DNA from: Adiantum capillus-veneris
Taxonomy: Eukaryota > Streptophyta > Polypodiopsida > Polypodiales > Pteridaceae
NCBI GenBank assembly: GCA_014529385.2
Contig: CM043945.1
Location: 2,139,312-2,203,311, forward strand
Direction: 5' to 3'
DNA length: 64,000 nt
The notes below the pieces were generated by a model that was given only the letters and a program-made list of their open reading frames with translations, ran no database searches and had not been told where the DNA came from. Position numbers and translations under genes: made by a program. How positions within the stretch are numbered: position 1 is the first letter of the stretch; every line of letters starts with the position of its first letter. Shown one piece after another: positions 26,588-37,899 of this stretch.

Positions 26588-28616
26588 ATGAAGTCTTGAC
26601 CTTGCCTTGTGATGTAGACTTCATACTCATAATTTATATGTGAGCAAGTATCTATCACTATCAGAGTCTTCTTTTCATTCAATATCACCATTAGTTTTTC
26701 AATAATCATCTAAAGACTACGATACTTAGAAATCTTTTGAAAGCCTCTTTATGATCGAGGAGTACCATCGTTCATGTTTCCAAAAGCGTTGAAAGAATGT
26801 ATAAAGAATTGCAATGAAAGAATTTAATCGCTAAGTGCAAATGTAATGTTACGACTTGTATCCTTCATTTGTGTGAATAAGTTTTGTATTTTCTTTCCCA
26901 ATATCAATAAATTAGCCACATATATAAGCATAATACATACCATTTACTCTAAACGAGGCAAGTTATGTTCACAAATGGTTGGATTACTTCTACTCACTAC
27001 GTGTCTTGAAATTCTAATTGTATGTCCGTTTGATTGGGAATTATTTTATGTTTGCATGCTTGAGAAATCTAACAATCAAACCTTTCATCTCTATCTACTA
27101 CTATGAAAGGATGCTCATGAAGTATAATTATCAAAATTTCCAACTCTACATTTTATATAGCCAATCAAATATTTTCGATAAAAAATCTCATCAAGTTTTG
27201 CATCCGTACATGTTTGAAACAAAAATCTTCGCATCTTAGTGAGCATGTCAACTATCACAAGATTGGCAAGGGTTTAAGTAGTCCACTTCTATTTAGGCAC
27301 TCATGCTTACCAAATTGAAAATTTGCCACCAAATCATTGATAGACAAAACTATGGATTGACCATGAAAAACATCTTCTAAATTTTGGAACTTCTTGCACT
27401 TGCATTGTTGTTTCTTGAAAACCTTAGGTCATCCCAAACAATGCGATAAGGTATTTCTATCATACCATTAAAAATTTAGTTACCCTAAATATAAAAAACT
27501 AGAAAGAAGTCGACCTTGCTAATGGAAACATCACCCCTAAGTGGCCAGAGCTTGACATTGGACATTGGCATGGTTGCCAAAGTTGGTACTATCATCATTT
27601 GACTACCAAGGTTGGTAGTATCTATCATGTGACCCACATAAAGAAAATCTGTCACTAAATTTACTTGTTCATTTTCTTAACCAACTTTCTTTCGCTACAA
27701 TTGTCCATTATATAGAGAGAAATTAAGAACAACTGAAGGTTCAAGAATTACATTGACGAAAGAAAATTACATACATGGATTACTAATACCAGAAGGATAA
27801 TGCTACCATCAAAGGTGCCTAGATATTTATTCTGGAATTTGACAGGTTTTATGGAACCAAAATGGAATCTAGATGTCTTGAAAGCCTCTGGGAGTGTGCT
27901 AAAGAAAGAATCAGCTAAAGGAGGGAGAAGTGGGCAAAGTGATGATCATTTTTATTAGTACTAGAATGGTAATTCTACCTTCGAATATGTTGACATAACT
28001 CATGTTGGATTCCACTATGATTTTATGAGATCAAAAAGGCAGTAAAAGGGGTTTTGAATGCATTTAGAAGAGAGGAAGTTGGGTGGCTAGGAGGGGGAAA
28101 AAAGGCATAGAGGGCCTAACTTGAGCAACAAGGAATTTGGTGTGCAAGAGGTGGGAATGGGGGCCAAAAGAAGGCACCCTTTTTGGCCCCTAGAGCAAGT
28201 AAGCTCCTCCATCCACTTTCCTCATAAAACGTGGGCTCTTTCCTCAAAATAGGGAGAAGGTAGGTCAATTTCTATAGTTAGGGACACATCAATGATTAGA
28301 TTTTGGTGTAGATAGACTCATATCATAGCAATACATTTTTTTAATTCTCATGTCAAGCTTCCATAGCCGTGAAGCTTGATTATGCACTGTTATGCAAAAC
28401 TATGTATATGGAAAAAGCCAATGTACTATGAGTAGAATCACCTCCTTCTTTTTCCACAAAGCTCTTGACAACCCCGATGCTATTATAACTTCTAGGAATC
28501 TAAACGAGCAACAACAAGTACATAGATTTCAAGTCTCTCTTGTCAAAAGAATTAAATTACTACAATCCTTTTGGAGCGGTGGTCAACTCCATAAAGCCGG
28601 TCCTCTATCATTGTCA

Positions 28617-28623
28617 AGTCCCC

Positions 28624-28659
<36 letters not shown>
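28617..28659. repeat. C-run followed by (CT)n
   Basis: About 15 C residues then about 24 bases of CT, directly before the 54-bp minisatellite. Confidence 0.95.
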
Positions 28660-28821
28660 AGGGTGGTTGGCCTACGATTGTTATGCATGTATATGCACTT
28701 GTTACATGCATAGTGGGTGGTTAGCCTACGATTGTTATGCATGTATATGCACTTGTTACATGCATAGAGGGTGGTTTGCCTACGATTGTTATGCATGTTT
28801 ATGCACTTGTTACATGCATAG
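28660..28821. repeat. 54-bp minisatellite, three copies
   Basis: Three near-identical 54-bp units beginning (A/T)GGGTGGTT(G/A/T)GCCTACG. Each unit holds an inverted pair, TATGCATGTA and TACATGCATA, around a short spacer. Confidence 0.93.
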
Positions 28822-30200
28822 AGGTTAATCTTGTTAATCAAATTGTATGTTAGTGCATAATTATATTTACTCTAAAAAACTCCATGAAGGAAAATCCTTA
28901 GCCAAGGTTGGCAATATCTAATATTTGTCATAAAATATGGGAAAGTCTTTGGACATGAAAGGACATTACTAACTCCCATATACACGTTGATGTCATTTAT
29001 TCAAATATAGCTAATTTTTGACATTTATTTGATCTCCTAATCAAGCTTATGTATGGGTTACTGACCTCACACTTGTTTTGATTTGATTCCAACATTTATT
29101 TCTTAAACATAATAAATATTCTCATTTATGATTTGCAATCTACTTGATCTTCTTGAAACATTCTAGGCCAATGGTCTTATGTTAGCTTTGAAGCCAAGTG
29201 AAATGACAACGAGAATGATACATACATGGCACCAAAAAGGGGTAGAAAGCCATGAAGGTTGGTGTAGAGAAAGCATAGTCCAAGCACATCACACCAACTT
29301 TTATAATGCATGTAGCCTTTTTATAGGGCTTTGTTGAGACATGCTTTATGGAGTAAATTTTTGAGATTTCAAAGTAGCTAGCAATAACCTTCACATAGGG
29401 GGTTTAATTATTAATATAGAAATCACTTCTACCTTGTTTGTGATGGATTAGTTGATAAAAGGGGGTTCAAACATATGTTATAAGGAGTGTATTTCCAACA
29501 ATCCCTACCATAAGAAACTTCTGTGACCACATGTGACCTAAGAATGATAGTGACATGGAGACATCCAAGGATAGTAGTAGTGATCATGACCAACCAACAA
29601 GGGCATTTGAGACACAAAATTTCCCCCTGTAACACCATTTATATGCAAGATCTTCTCTCTATAAAAAAGCATAGAGACAAAACAAGTTAGAGAATATAAT
29701 CGAGTGAAGCTGCACAAGATAAGGCTCACCAAGAACAAGTTTTTCAAAAAAACATTGAGACCTTGGATAAGAGTGTGATAGACATGCCATTTATGTATCT
29801 TTTTCTTTGATCATCGTCTTTTCTTGTTGCCTAAATATAGTTTTGTTTGAGGAGAGACATCTTCAAAGGGCCACTACTCGTAAACACCTCTTTTATGTAG
29901 TTTAGAAATATGTGCCACAATTCTTTGAGACTGCATTTCAAATAAATACTTTCTAGTACTATTGTTTGACAAAAAGTTCTTATCAAGTAGCAATTATGTT
30001 AATGGAGACTTTACAAGTCTTTTGATTTGAAATAGTCACATGAATAGGAGCCTAGGTGATTCACAAATATAAAGCAAGTAAAGAGCACAAACTCCCACTT
30101 CAGTACAAGATAAAATAAAACAAGGGTTGAGACGAGCCTTCAAAACTTTTATTGGGCTTTCAAAGCTCTTTTAAGTCAAAATTCAAAGAGACAAGAATGG

Positions 30201-30322
30201 TGTATAAAATCAAGGGAGCCCTCTACAAGGTTGGTCTCTGAAAGGGACGGTGGATTAAGGGTGTATAAAATCAAGGGAGCCTTCTACAAGGTTGGTCTCT
30301 TAAAGGGATGGTGGATTAAGCA
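30201..30322. repeat. 61-bp tandem duplication at an LTR edge
   Basis: TGTATAAAATCAAGGGAGCC through GGTGGATTAAG occurs twice with a 61-bp period. It spans the left edge of the LTR that starts near 30,300, so the flank and LTR terminus were duplicated together. Confidence 0.85.
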
Positions 30323-30350
30323 TGTATCATTCATTGCTAATACATGTGAT

Positions 30351-30419
<69 letters not shown>

Positions 30420-30617
30420 TAAGAGGTTTAACTCAATGCACAATAGACTAGAGTCTACACAAACACAACTTGATTATGCAACTTCAAGAAAGTGATTACA
30501 AGGCTTATTATATAGGCATAGCTTATAATGCTTAAACCTCTCCAAAGGCCACTTGATTCTTCTTGAAAGGCAAGATGCCACTTGACTTTTGACCCTTATA
30601 CTTGGCTCTTCACACGA
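30300..30617 (-). mobile_element. 3' LTR of non-autonomous element L1a, left part
   Basis: Matches 37,014-37,320: GGTGGATTAAGCA, CATTCATTGCTAATACATGTGA, a GA run, then TATATAGGCATAGCTT and so on. The match stops at 30,617, where another LTR element is inserted, and resumes at about 34,974. GTCTC at 30,295-30,299 equals the five bases right of the other LTR (37,439-37,443), a likely target-site duplication. Confidence 0.82.
30352..30416. repeat. (GA)n microsatellite inside LTR
   Basis: About 65 bases of GA at the same place as a shorter GA run in the sister LTR (37,063-37,110). The repeat belongs to the LTR and has changed length independently. Confidence 0.95.
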
Positions 30618-31527
30618 TGCTAAAAACTTCCAACAACAGATGCTTGAGAGGGTTTTTAAGCCCTTGCAATAAAAAGTGATTTGTAATTTTCCTACCAAAA
30701 AACCATTAGATCTCTGTTCCCTTTTTATTTATGTAGGTACCAAGTCTATGAGCTTCCCATCTGTATCATAAGTTAGACAAGTTTCCCGGATATGTCACTT
30801 AGTTTTGAAGAAATTTTAGCCTTTGTACATATAAGACCCTTAGCCAGGGTATATAAGACAACTTTGTAAGGTTTTGAAAACAGAGTTCTATTATCATAAA
30901 TAAAGAGATAAGGTTTCTTTCTACATCTTGAGCACTCTCTTTTGCACCGCACATCATGATTAGCGTATTGATAAGATAAGAGCATCAATGTGTTAGCCTG
31001 GAGGAGCTCTACACGTCAATATCTACATTGCAAGCGTTTTGCGAGATCCGAGCGTTGACTCCCACGACCTTCCAAGTTACATTTCTCACTGTCTGAGCAT
31101 CTTTTTGAGATTTCATCAGCTGATTCATAGCGCTTCGGAGCACCTATTAGGTGTTCCGACATGAGATTGGAAGACCTGCAATTTTGTTGTTGGTGTGATT
31201 TTCTCCAGTGTGAATATTTTAGGTTGGATAGTCCAGAAGTGTTCTTGACCTAGTAAAGAATGTGTCTACCATTTTTAGTGTTGATCAGAGTTGATTTACT
31301 ATTGGTTTTGCATGTGGATGTATGATAAGACCAAAGAGGTAGAAATCAAGTTTTTCACAATTAGAGAGTTCATAAACTGTTTCCACAAAGTGTGTTGTGT
31401 TCAAATAAGAGATTGACAACCTCTTGGAGTGCCAATATACCCTAGTCAAGTCACTTGCTCCCTTGGATTGACATTTTAGTCTTGGGACTGTGAGATGTGA
31501 AAGATACTAGAAAAGCCCCCCGAGACA
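30618..31527 (+). mobile_element. 5' LTR of nested non-autonomous element L2a
   Basis: Homologous to 34,005-34,968: CCTTTGTACATATAAGACCCTT, AACAGAGTTCTATTATC, GCAAGCGTTTTGCGAGAT and GAGATTGACAACCTCTTGG are shared. It starts TGCTAAAAACTTCC, a decayed version of TGTTGGAAGATTTC, and ends CCGAGACA next to a primer site. Confidence 0.85.
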
Positions 31528-31548
31528 TTGGCACCATCATCGGGGAAC
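31528..31548 (+). other. Primer binding site of element L2a
   Basis: TTGGCACCATCATCGGGGAA directly follows the LTR and resembles the TTGGCGCCGTTGCCGGGGA sites of plant LTR elements. Confidence 0.75.
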
Positions 31549-33991
31549 GTGTACCTAGACTAGTGTGAACACACAAAAAAACTGGTAGAGTTAGTTGAGA
31601 CAGACTAATTAGATAGAGTAGGATAGGAGTGGAGATCGAGGCATCCTTGGTCTTTGTGTTTTTAGTGGTGAATTTCTTGCCATAAGAGTAGTTAGAAGAT
31701 AGAGTAAAGTGTTGAGAATAGATTTAGAGCTTGGTGTGTGGCGTTGTGGGCTGTAAGAGCAATGAAGTTCGCACTAGGCTGAAAAAGCGCAAGAAAAACG
31801 TAGATTTCAGAGTTTTTGTAGCTAGTTGTTATTTTGGGAAATTTTTTCTCTTGTTTTGGGGGTAGGGTAAGTAGATACATCTCTGAATGAGGTTTTATCC
31901 GCATTTTGAATGAGATTTGTGTTATCATGTGCTTCATGTGAAAATCAATAAAAAGAGTGAACAAAAAGTTGCTTGAGCGGTTGACTTATTAGTGTAAGGA
32001 AAGAGGAAAATTCATCGACGGAGTTCAATTTTTGTTGAAACTTTCATTTCGTGTGATACATTAGACCTAAACTGATAGCAAAAACCTATGGAAAAGTGAA
32101 ATCTGGGAAAAACTGTGATTTTGTCAGCTGACAAAAGAAATCTGCGGTTTCTCCCAACTACCTTCTAGAAAAAGAATTTTTGGTTAAGATTTGGTCCAAT
32201 GGTAGGTCTTGATGCAAGGACCACTCCTATTAAGTCAAAATTGAAAAAAGTTACCAGAAGCAGTAATAGAGGAAAAAATCACATTTTTCTCCCAACACCC
32301 AACTACAACAGTCAAAACTTGACAACACTTAGAAAAAAGTTTCTTCTTCACCCAAGAAAGCAAGCCATCAAATAAAAAATAACTCTGGACAGAGTGTGTG
32401 AGTGCGAGGTCAAGCTTTCAAGTTGAGAAATTGCTAAAATTGGGACTAAACTTAAACCAGGTGACCAAACACTGTGAAATTTGGTGAGTGTACTCTTGAA
32501 AGGAGGTAAAACACCTGGGAATTGAAAAAAGTTTCCAAAAGCAGTAGCATAGGAGAAAATTGTGTTCTTTTCCCCAGCTACCTGCTAAAAGAAGATTTTT
32601 CAACCAAGCTTTGGACCAGAGGAGGACCTTGATGCAAGAGTCATACTCATCAAGAAAAAAATGAGATTGGGAAATTACACATTCAGGCTAAACCAAATCC
32701 AAGTTAGAAAGGGTAGAAAATTGCTAAAATTGGCCTAGAACACTCAAAAGAGGTAAAAAATGAACCAAACTTGGTAGGTAAGATCTATAAAGTGTGGGAA
32801 ACCTAACAAAATAGAAAAAGCTTAATTTTGACAAATTTGTGTTGACCTTAGGAAATGTTGCGTTTTTTTAATGAAGGCTATTAATAACAACTAAAAATAT
32901 GTGAGATTTGGTGTGCTCATAGGCATTGGTCTTTTCAAAATCAAATTTGGACACTCAAATCATAGGTTGTTAAGCTCAAAACTGTCAGAATAGGACTCTA
33001 AAAGTGCCAAAACAGAGTTTAAAAAATCTATTGAAACTCCAAATTGAACCAAAATTGATGAGAAGGCTATTCATAACGTGAGTAACCTAACCTAAGTGAA
33101 AAAGTTGAAAAGAGAGCATCTTGAGAAAAAAATGAGAAAAAGAGATTGCGTTTTTTTCCAAGTACTTCTAAGGTTGTTAGACTAGGCTCAATTTCAATGT
33201 GCTTGTAGCACATGATGTGTTAAGTGCACATATAATTCGTTGAAGAGCCAGCTATGAAGTATCTAAATGGTACATATGTGGATCGCAATGGTGTCACTTA
33301 TAAAGCACTACATGATTCAAACCTAGTAGACAACTTAGGACAAGTGATATCTCAAGATCGAAGAGATGTAATGCCTGAATCATGGCCATGTTCATCTTCA
33401 AAACATCTCATGCAAGTCCATTCCTTGAAAAAAAAACATGCCTTGATAGATGATATATCCATAGCTCTCTATTGGGCATCCATAGGAGAAGATATCAACA
33501 TGTATAGAGGTAAGTCCATTGGATACAAGGCGGTCACAAAAGAGAAGATCCTATATGCGCTAAGAATGCTACTATGATGTGATGGTTATACATGAGCTAG
33601 GCTGCACAAAACAACACAAAAGGAATTTTCAGAAAGTGGAGCAACGAGACAAAAGATGGAGTAATTTCCAACCTTCACTTTCCTCAAGGAGACAGAGAGA
33701 GCTTGACGAAAGACTCTGAAATTTCAGACCTTGACTCGTGTTAGGGACGACATAAAGTAGGAGGGGGGAGTGTTGGAAGATTTCAACAATAGATACTTGT
33801 TCATGAGAAGGAAATGCTTGAGAGGTTTTTAAAGCTCTTGCAATAGAAAGTGATTGTAATTTTCAGAAAGTGGAGCAACGAGACAAAAGCTGGAGTAATT
33901 TCCAACCTTCACTTTCCTCAAGGAGACAGAGAGAGCTTGACGAAAGACTCTGAAATTTCAGACCTTGACTCGTGTTAGGGACGACATAAAG
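31549..33991 (+). mobile_element. Internal region of L2a, without gag or pol
   Basis: About 2.4 kb between primer site and polypurine tract with no gag, protease, RT or integrase motif on either strand. The size and lack of coding capacity fit a large retrotransposon derivative (LARD) that depends on proteins from another element. Confidence 0.7.
33254..33577 (+). CDS. 107-codon ORF inside the non-autonomous LTR element, unknown
   Basis: ATGAAGTATCTAAATGG opens a 107-residue frame near the 3' end of the internal region. It starts MKYLNGTYVDRNGVTYKAL and ends TKEKILYALRMLL. There is no CCHC, protease or RT motif and no membrane segment; charge is mixed. I do not recognise it. It could be a gag remnant, a captured host exon, or chance, but it is the longest sense frame in the element. 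Confidence 0.3.
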   Translation: MKYLNGTYVDRNGVTYKALHDSNLVDNLGQVISQDRRDVMPESWPCSSSKHLMQVHSLKKKHALIDDISIALYWASIGEDINMYRGKSIGYKAVTKEKILYALRMLL

Positions 33992-34092
33992 TAGGAGGGG
34001 GGAGTGTTGGAAGATTTCAACAATAGATACTTGTTCATGAGAAGGAAATGCTTGAGAGGTTTTTAAAGCTCTTGCAATAGAAAGTGATTGTA
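33625..34092 (+). repeat. 234-bp tandem duplication covering the polypurine tract and LTR start
   Basis: Two nearly identical 234-bp copies (from TTTTCAGAAAGTGGAGC). Each contains the purine run AGGAGGGGGGAG followed by TGTTGGAAGATTTC, so two potential 3' LTR starts exist, at 33,771 and 34,005. Confidence 0.93.
33992..34004 (+). other. Polypurine tract of L2a
   Basis: GTAGGAGGGGGGAG immediately before the LTR start at 34,005. A second copy lies at 33,758-33,770 because of the tandem duplication. Confidence 0.85.
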
Positions 34093-34968
34093 ATTTTTCT
34101 GCCAAAAAACCTTTAGATCTCTGTTCACTTTTTATTTATGCAAAATCCGAAGCTATGAGCTTCCAAGCTATATAGTAAATTAGAAAAGCTTCCTAATAGG
34201 CTACTTATTTTTGAAGTGGTTTTAGCCTTTGTACATATAAGACCCTTGGCCAAGATATAAAAGGCAACTTTGTAAGGTTTGAAAACAGAGTTCTATTATC
34301 GTAAATAAAGAGATAAGGTTTGTACGTGGTGAGCACTCTCCTGCTATCAAGATTTCATCTCTTTGCACTGCACTGCAATATTGCCGTATTGACAAGCCGA
34401 GAGCATCAATACGTTAGCCTTGATGAGCTCTACACGTTAATATCTACATTGCAAGCGTTTTGCGAGATTTGAGAGTCGACTCCCACGACCTTCCAAGTGA
34501 CATATCTCACTATATTCAAGCGTCCATTTGAGATTCCATCAGTTGCATTATATTCCCATTGCTTTAGAGCACCTATTAGGTGTGTTTGACATTAGGTTGG
34601 GAGACCTGCAATTTTGTTATTGGAGAAAATTGAAATTTTTCTTAGTGTGAAATTTTAGGTTTGATAAACCAAAAGTGTTCTTGACCTAGTAAGGAATGTT
34701 CCTACCAAGCTTGGTGTTGATCAGAGTTGATTTACTATTGGTTTTGCATGTGAATGTGTGATTGGATCAAAGAGGTAGAAACCAAGTTTTTTGCAGCTAG
34801 AGAGTTCATAGACTATTTCCACAAAGTGTGTTGTGTTCAAACAAGAGATTGACAACCTCTTGGCATGCCTCCATGCCCTAGTCAAGTCACTTGCTCCCTT
34901 GGATTGAAATTAATTCTTGAGACCATCTCTTGTGAGATGTGATAGATAGTGTGAAATCCCCTCAGACA
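34005..34968 (+). mobile_element. 3' LTR of nested element L2a
   Basis: TGTTGGAAGATTTC to CCTCAGACA. Homologue of 30,618-31,527, with several small indels. Five bases at each outer edge (CACGA and CAGGT) share only the first two and would be a much-decayed target duplication. Confidence 0.85.
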
Positions 34969-35083
34969 CAGGTCTCTTCAGACATCACATGCCAACACAT
35001 GGGTTGTCACATGGTTCTACATACATGGTAATCTACATGAATAGGGGTAGTTCTTGTGGTGCAGCAAACCCGGCACCTCAACA
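34969..35083 (-). mobile_element. 3' LTR of element L1a, right part
   Basis: Continues the match to 37,320-37,438 (AGACATCACATGCCAACACATG, GGTTGTCACATGGTTCTA, CACCTCAACA). On the minus strand it starts TGTTGAGG, preceded by a purine-rich CAGGGAGGGT (35,084-35,093), a fitting polypurine tract. Confidence 0.82.
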
Positions 35084-36996
35084 ACCCTCCCTGTGTGGAT
35101 TTTGTTACACTAATCACACACTCTCCTCCCCTCAAAACACACTAGCGGATAGGTACACAAGTTTTCCTCCCCTTAAGAATGATCGTTCAAATTTATTGGA
35201 GTAAGTGATCCAACTTGTTTTAGGTAAAGATATTTTCCCCAATCTTGGATCAATTGTGTTTGACACACAGGATGCACAAACCTACCCTTGGAATAAAGTA
35301 GGGTTTGAAACACAAAATCCCTCAAACACAAGGTAAGATACATAAATCCTCCCCTACAGAAAAAATGAGACAAATAAAAATGATAGTGCTTCACAAATTT
35401 GTAGTGTTATGGCATGCACTTCTTGCGCGCATGTCTCATTGTTTGTCTTCATTATTGTTGTTCTTTTGGCTTTCCTTGTTTTTGTTGTAATCAACGCCAT
35501 GTGGTTCTTGTGTTTCTTCATTTTTGTTGTTTATCTTCTTTGTGTCGCACTTGTTGTTGTTGCTTGCTTTGCCAATCAAAGGGTATAACTCATCCACTAC
35601 CTACCATAGTGGGAATGCCATACATATCATAGATGCACATAAGGGTGGCCCTTGAAGAAGGTCTTACCTTATGTAAGGCAGTGTCTAGTCCCCTCACAAA
35701 TATGGCATACATGTGGAAGCATAGATATATGCATACATATCATGAGTGGGTCAAAGTGGGTCTTGGAAATTAAGGCATACATTGCTTTTACACAATATTG
35801 ACTAAGGAAATTTCTATGCATGATTGTCAACAAGTGCCTTATGGGAGAAATCTTCCTTCTGAGGATACAAGCTGAGAATGTATGTGCCATCACATAAGTG
35901 TGTGTGGCGAGCTTCTCAAAGGCAAAGCCAAGGAGTCCTTGTTGATAGCATGCAAAAGGCCTTCAAAAACGAGAATTAAAAAGATTTTAAATAGATGGAC
36001 ATGGCTCCCGTATGTGTAGCCGGGCCCCCCACACGAAATTGCCAAGGATATGCAAGCTAATTGATAGGTCATGGTGAGTTGTGGCAAGATGCAAGAACTT
36101 GGTATAGGCTCAATTATCTAGCCGTCTTGAAGACAACATGCAACACGGGGAATAATGATTGCCGAGTGGGCCGTTGATTACAGGTGTGGGCAACAAACTC
36201 GTGTTGGTGAACTGGTTATCTAACACAAGCACAACAAAGGCACTATAAATCGATGCATGCTATGGGAGGTAGAATCGAGTATGTATCTTGATTAATGTGA
36301 AATTGTGCTATTGTAGCAAATGCGATAGAAGTGCCAATTGTTGGATTATGGTGCATGCCATTTCAATGCTAGCTGATGGCTGACTCTTGAGGCAAAGAAT
36401 GTGGACATTTCCACTAATGTGATGTGCTCCTTTATAAATAGGAGGTTCCCATGACCATTGGTAGAGATTCGAGAGTCTTTTTTAGTTTATCTTTAGGTAT
36501 GAAAGTAGAATATTTCCAAGCCAAGCATTAAATGCTTCAACCTTAGTCTACGAGAATATGAAACAAAACTTTAAAAAAAAAATCATAGAGAGTGAAGCTT
36601 CTTAAGAGACCAATTTGGTTAAGCCATTACTTTGTGTGAGCATGGTCAAAATGGAGCTCGAAAAGATGCCATGGAAAGCTCTTGAAGAGGGCAATGCACA
36701 CACACAAATTGGGGAAGCTACATGTGCCAATTTTGAAAGCAACTAGGCATTTTTTCATGCAAGAAAAACACACACTAAATTATTGTATAATAATCAAGCT
36801 CCTAGTTATCCCTAATTACCTCATGAGGATAGTGGCCCATGGACATGCCCTCAATGGGATAATTGGGAACTAATTGGAGTGCTTATTAAAATTATGAATG
36901 ACAATTGTATTGGCCAAGAGAGCGTGCAAATCAATCTAGCATAAAAGGTTATGTTTAGGACCCAATGTGATTAGGAGATGCTAATCACATCCACAC
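35084..36996 (-). mobile_element. Internal region of L1a, without gag or pol
   Basis: About 1.9 kb between polypurine tract and primer site (minus sense), with only short stop-bounded frames and no retroelement domain. Together with its two LTRs and the 5-bp flanking repeat it forms a complete non-autonomous LTR element. Confidence 0.7.
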
Positions 36997-37006
36997 TTTG
37001 ATACCA
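36997..37006 (-). other. Primer binding site of L1a
   Basis: The minus strand reads TGGTATCAAA, seven bases from the LTR edge at 37,014: the initiator tRNA-Met type. Confidence 0.7.
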
Positions 37007-37013
37007 ACTAAAA

Positions 37014-37061
37014 TGTTATGGTGGATTAAGCAGGGTAGCATTCATTGCTAATACATGTGAT

Positions 37062-37112
<51 letters not shown>

Positions 37113-37438
37113 TTAAACTAAGAGGTTAAGTCAATGCAAAATAATCTATAGTGTAAATAAACACAACTTGATTATTCAACTTCATGAAAGTTATTGCAAG
37201 GCTTATTATATAGGCATAGCTTGTAATGCTTACACCTCTCCGAAGGTCACTTGACTCTTGTTGAAAGGGCAATATGCCACTTGACCCTTGAACCTTCTAC
37301 TTGTCTCTTCACATGACTCTTGAGACATCACATGCCAACACATGTGTTGTCACATGGTTCTATACACATGGCATACTACATAGGAGTCTACATGGATAGG
37401 GGTAGTTCTTGCAGTGCAACAAACCCCACACCTCAACA
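37014..37438 (-). mobile_element. 5' LTR of non-autonomous element L1a
   Basis: TGTTATGGTGG to CACCTCAACA on the plus strand, 425 bp with a GA run inside. It is uninterrupted and serves as reference for the sister LTR split by L2a. It is followed by GTCTC, which also flanks the other LTR. Confidence 0.85.
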
Positions 37439-37597
37439 GTCTCCAATCCTCAACTCTTCAAAAGATTTGAAGCTATTGTGGGGTCATTTTGAGTAGTCAC
37501 ATATTCTTAAGCTTTGATCGAACATTTTTTGACTGCTTTTGCAACTTGAGGGTTTCAAGAGTGCTTGTAATTGCACATTTGTAAGCTTTGACTGGAA

Positions 37598-37710
<113 letters not shown>

Positions 37711-37899
37711 TTCTTTTTTTGTAATGTCAGATTGAATTACAAATGGGAAACCTCAAGGCGAGGAAAACCCATAGAAAGTATTACAAACTGTAACTTGGAA
37801 ACAATCAAAGTAGAGCTGGTAATGGGTAACATGGAGCTTGTCAGAAACTGTCTAAGAGTTATCTTGAAGAAAGAAACATACTCCACTTGAATCTACTGA

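Larger units (their letters stand above)
25289..30200. other. AT-rich intergenic DNA
   Basis: 3' flank of the helicase followed by AT-rich DNA with scattered stops on all frames. Only microsatellites, a small tandem duplication (25,639-25,735) and a 54-bp minisatellite (28,660-28,821) stand out. Short frames at 26,846-27,239 and 29,182-29,747 show no domain and look like chance. Confidence 0.6.

Noticed and set aside
26846-27239. Overlapping hydrophobic frames of 73-86 codons
   Set aside because: AT-rich DNA gives Ile/Phe/Tyr-rich frames by chance; no start context or homology.
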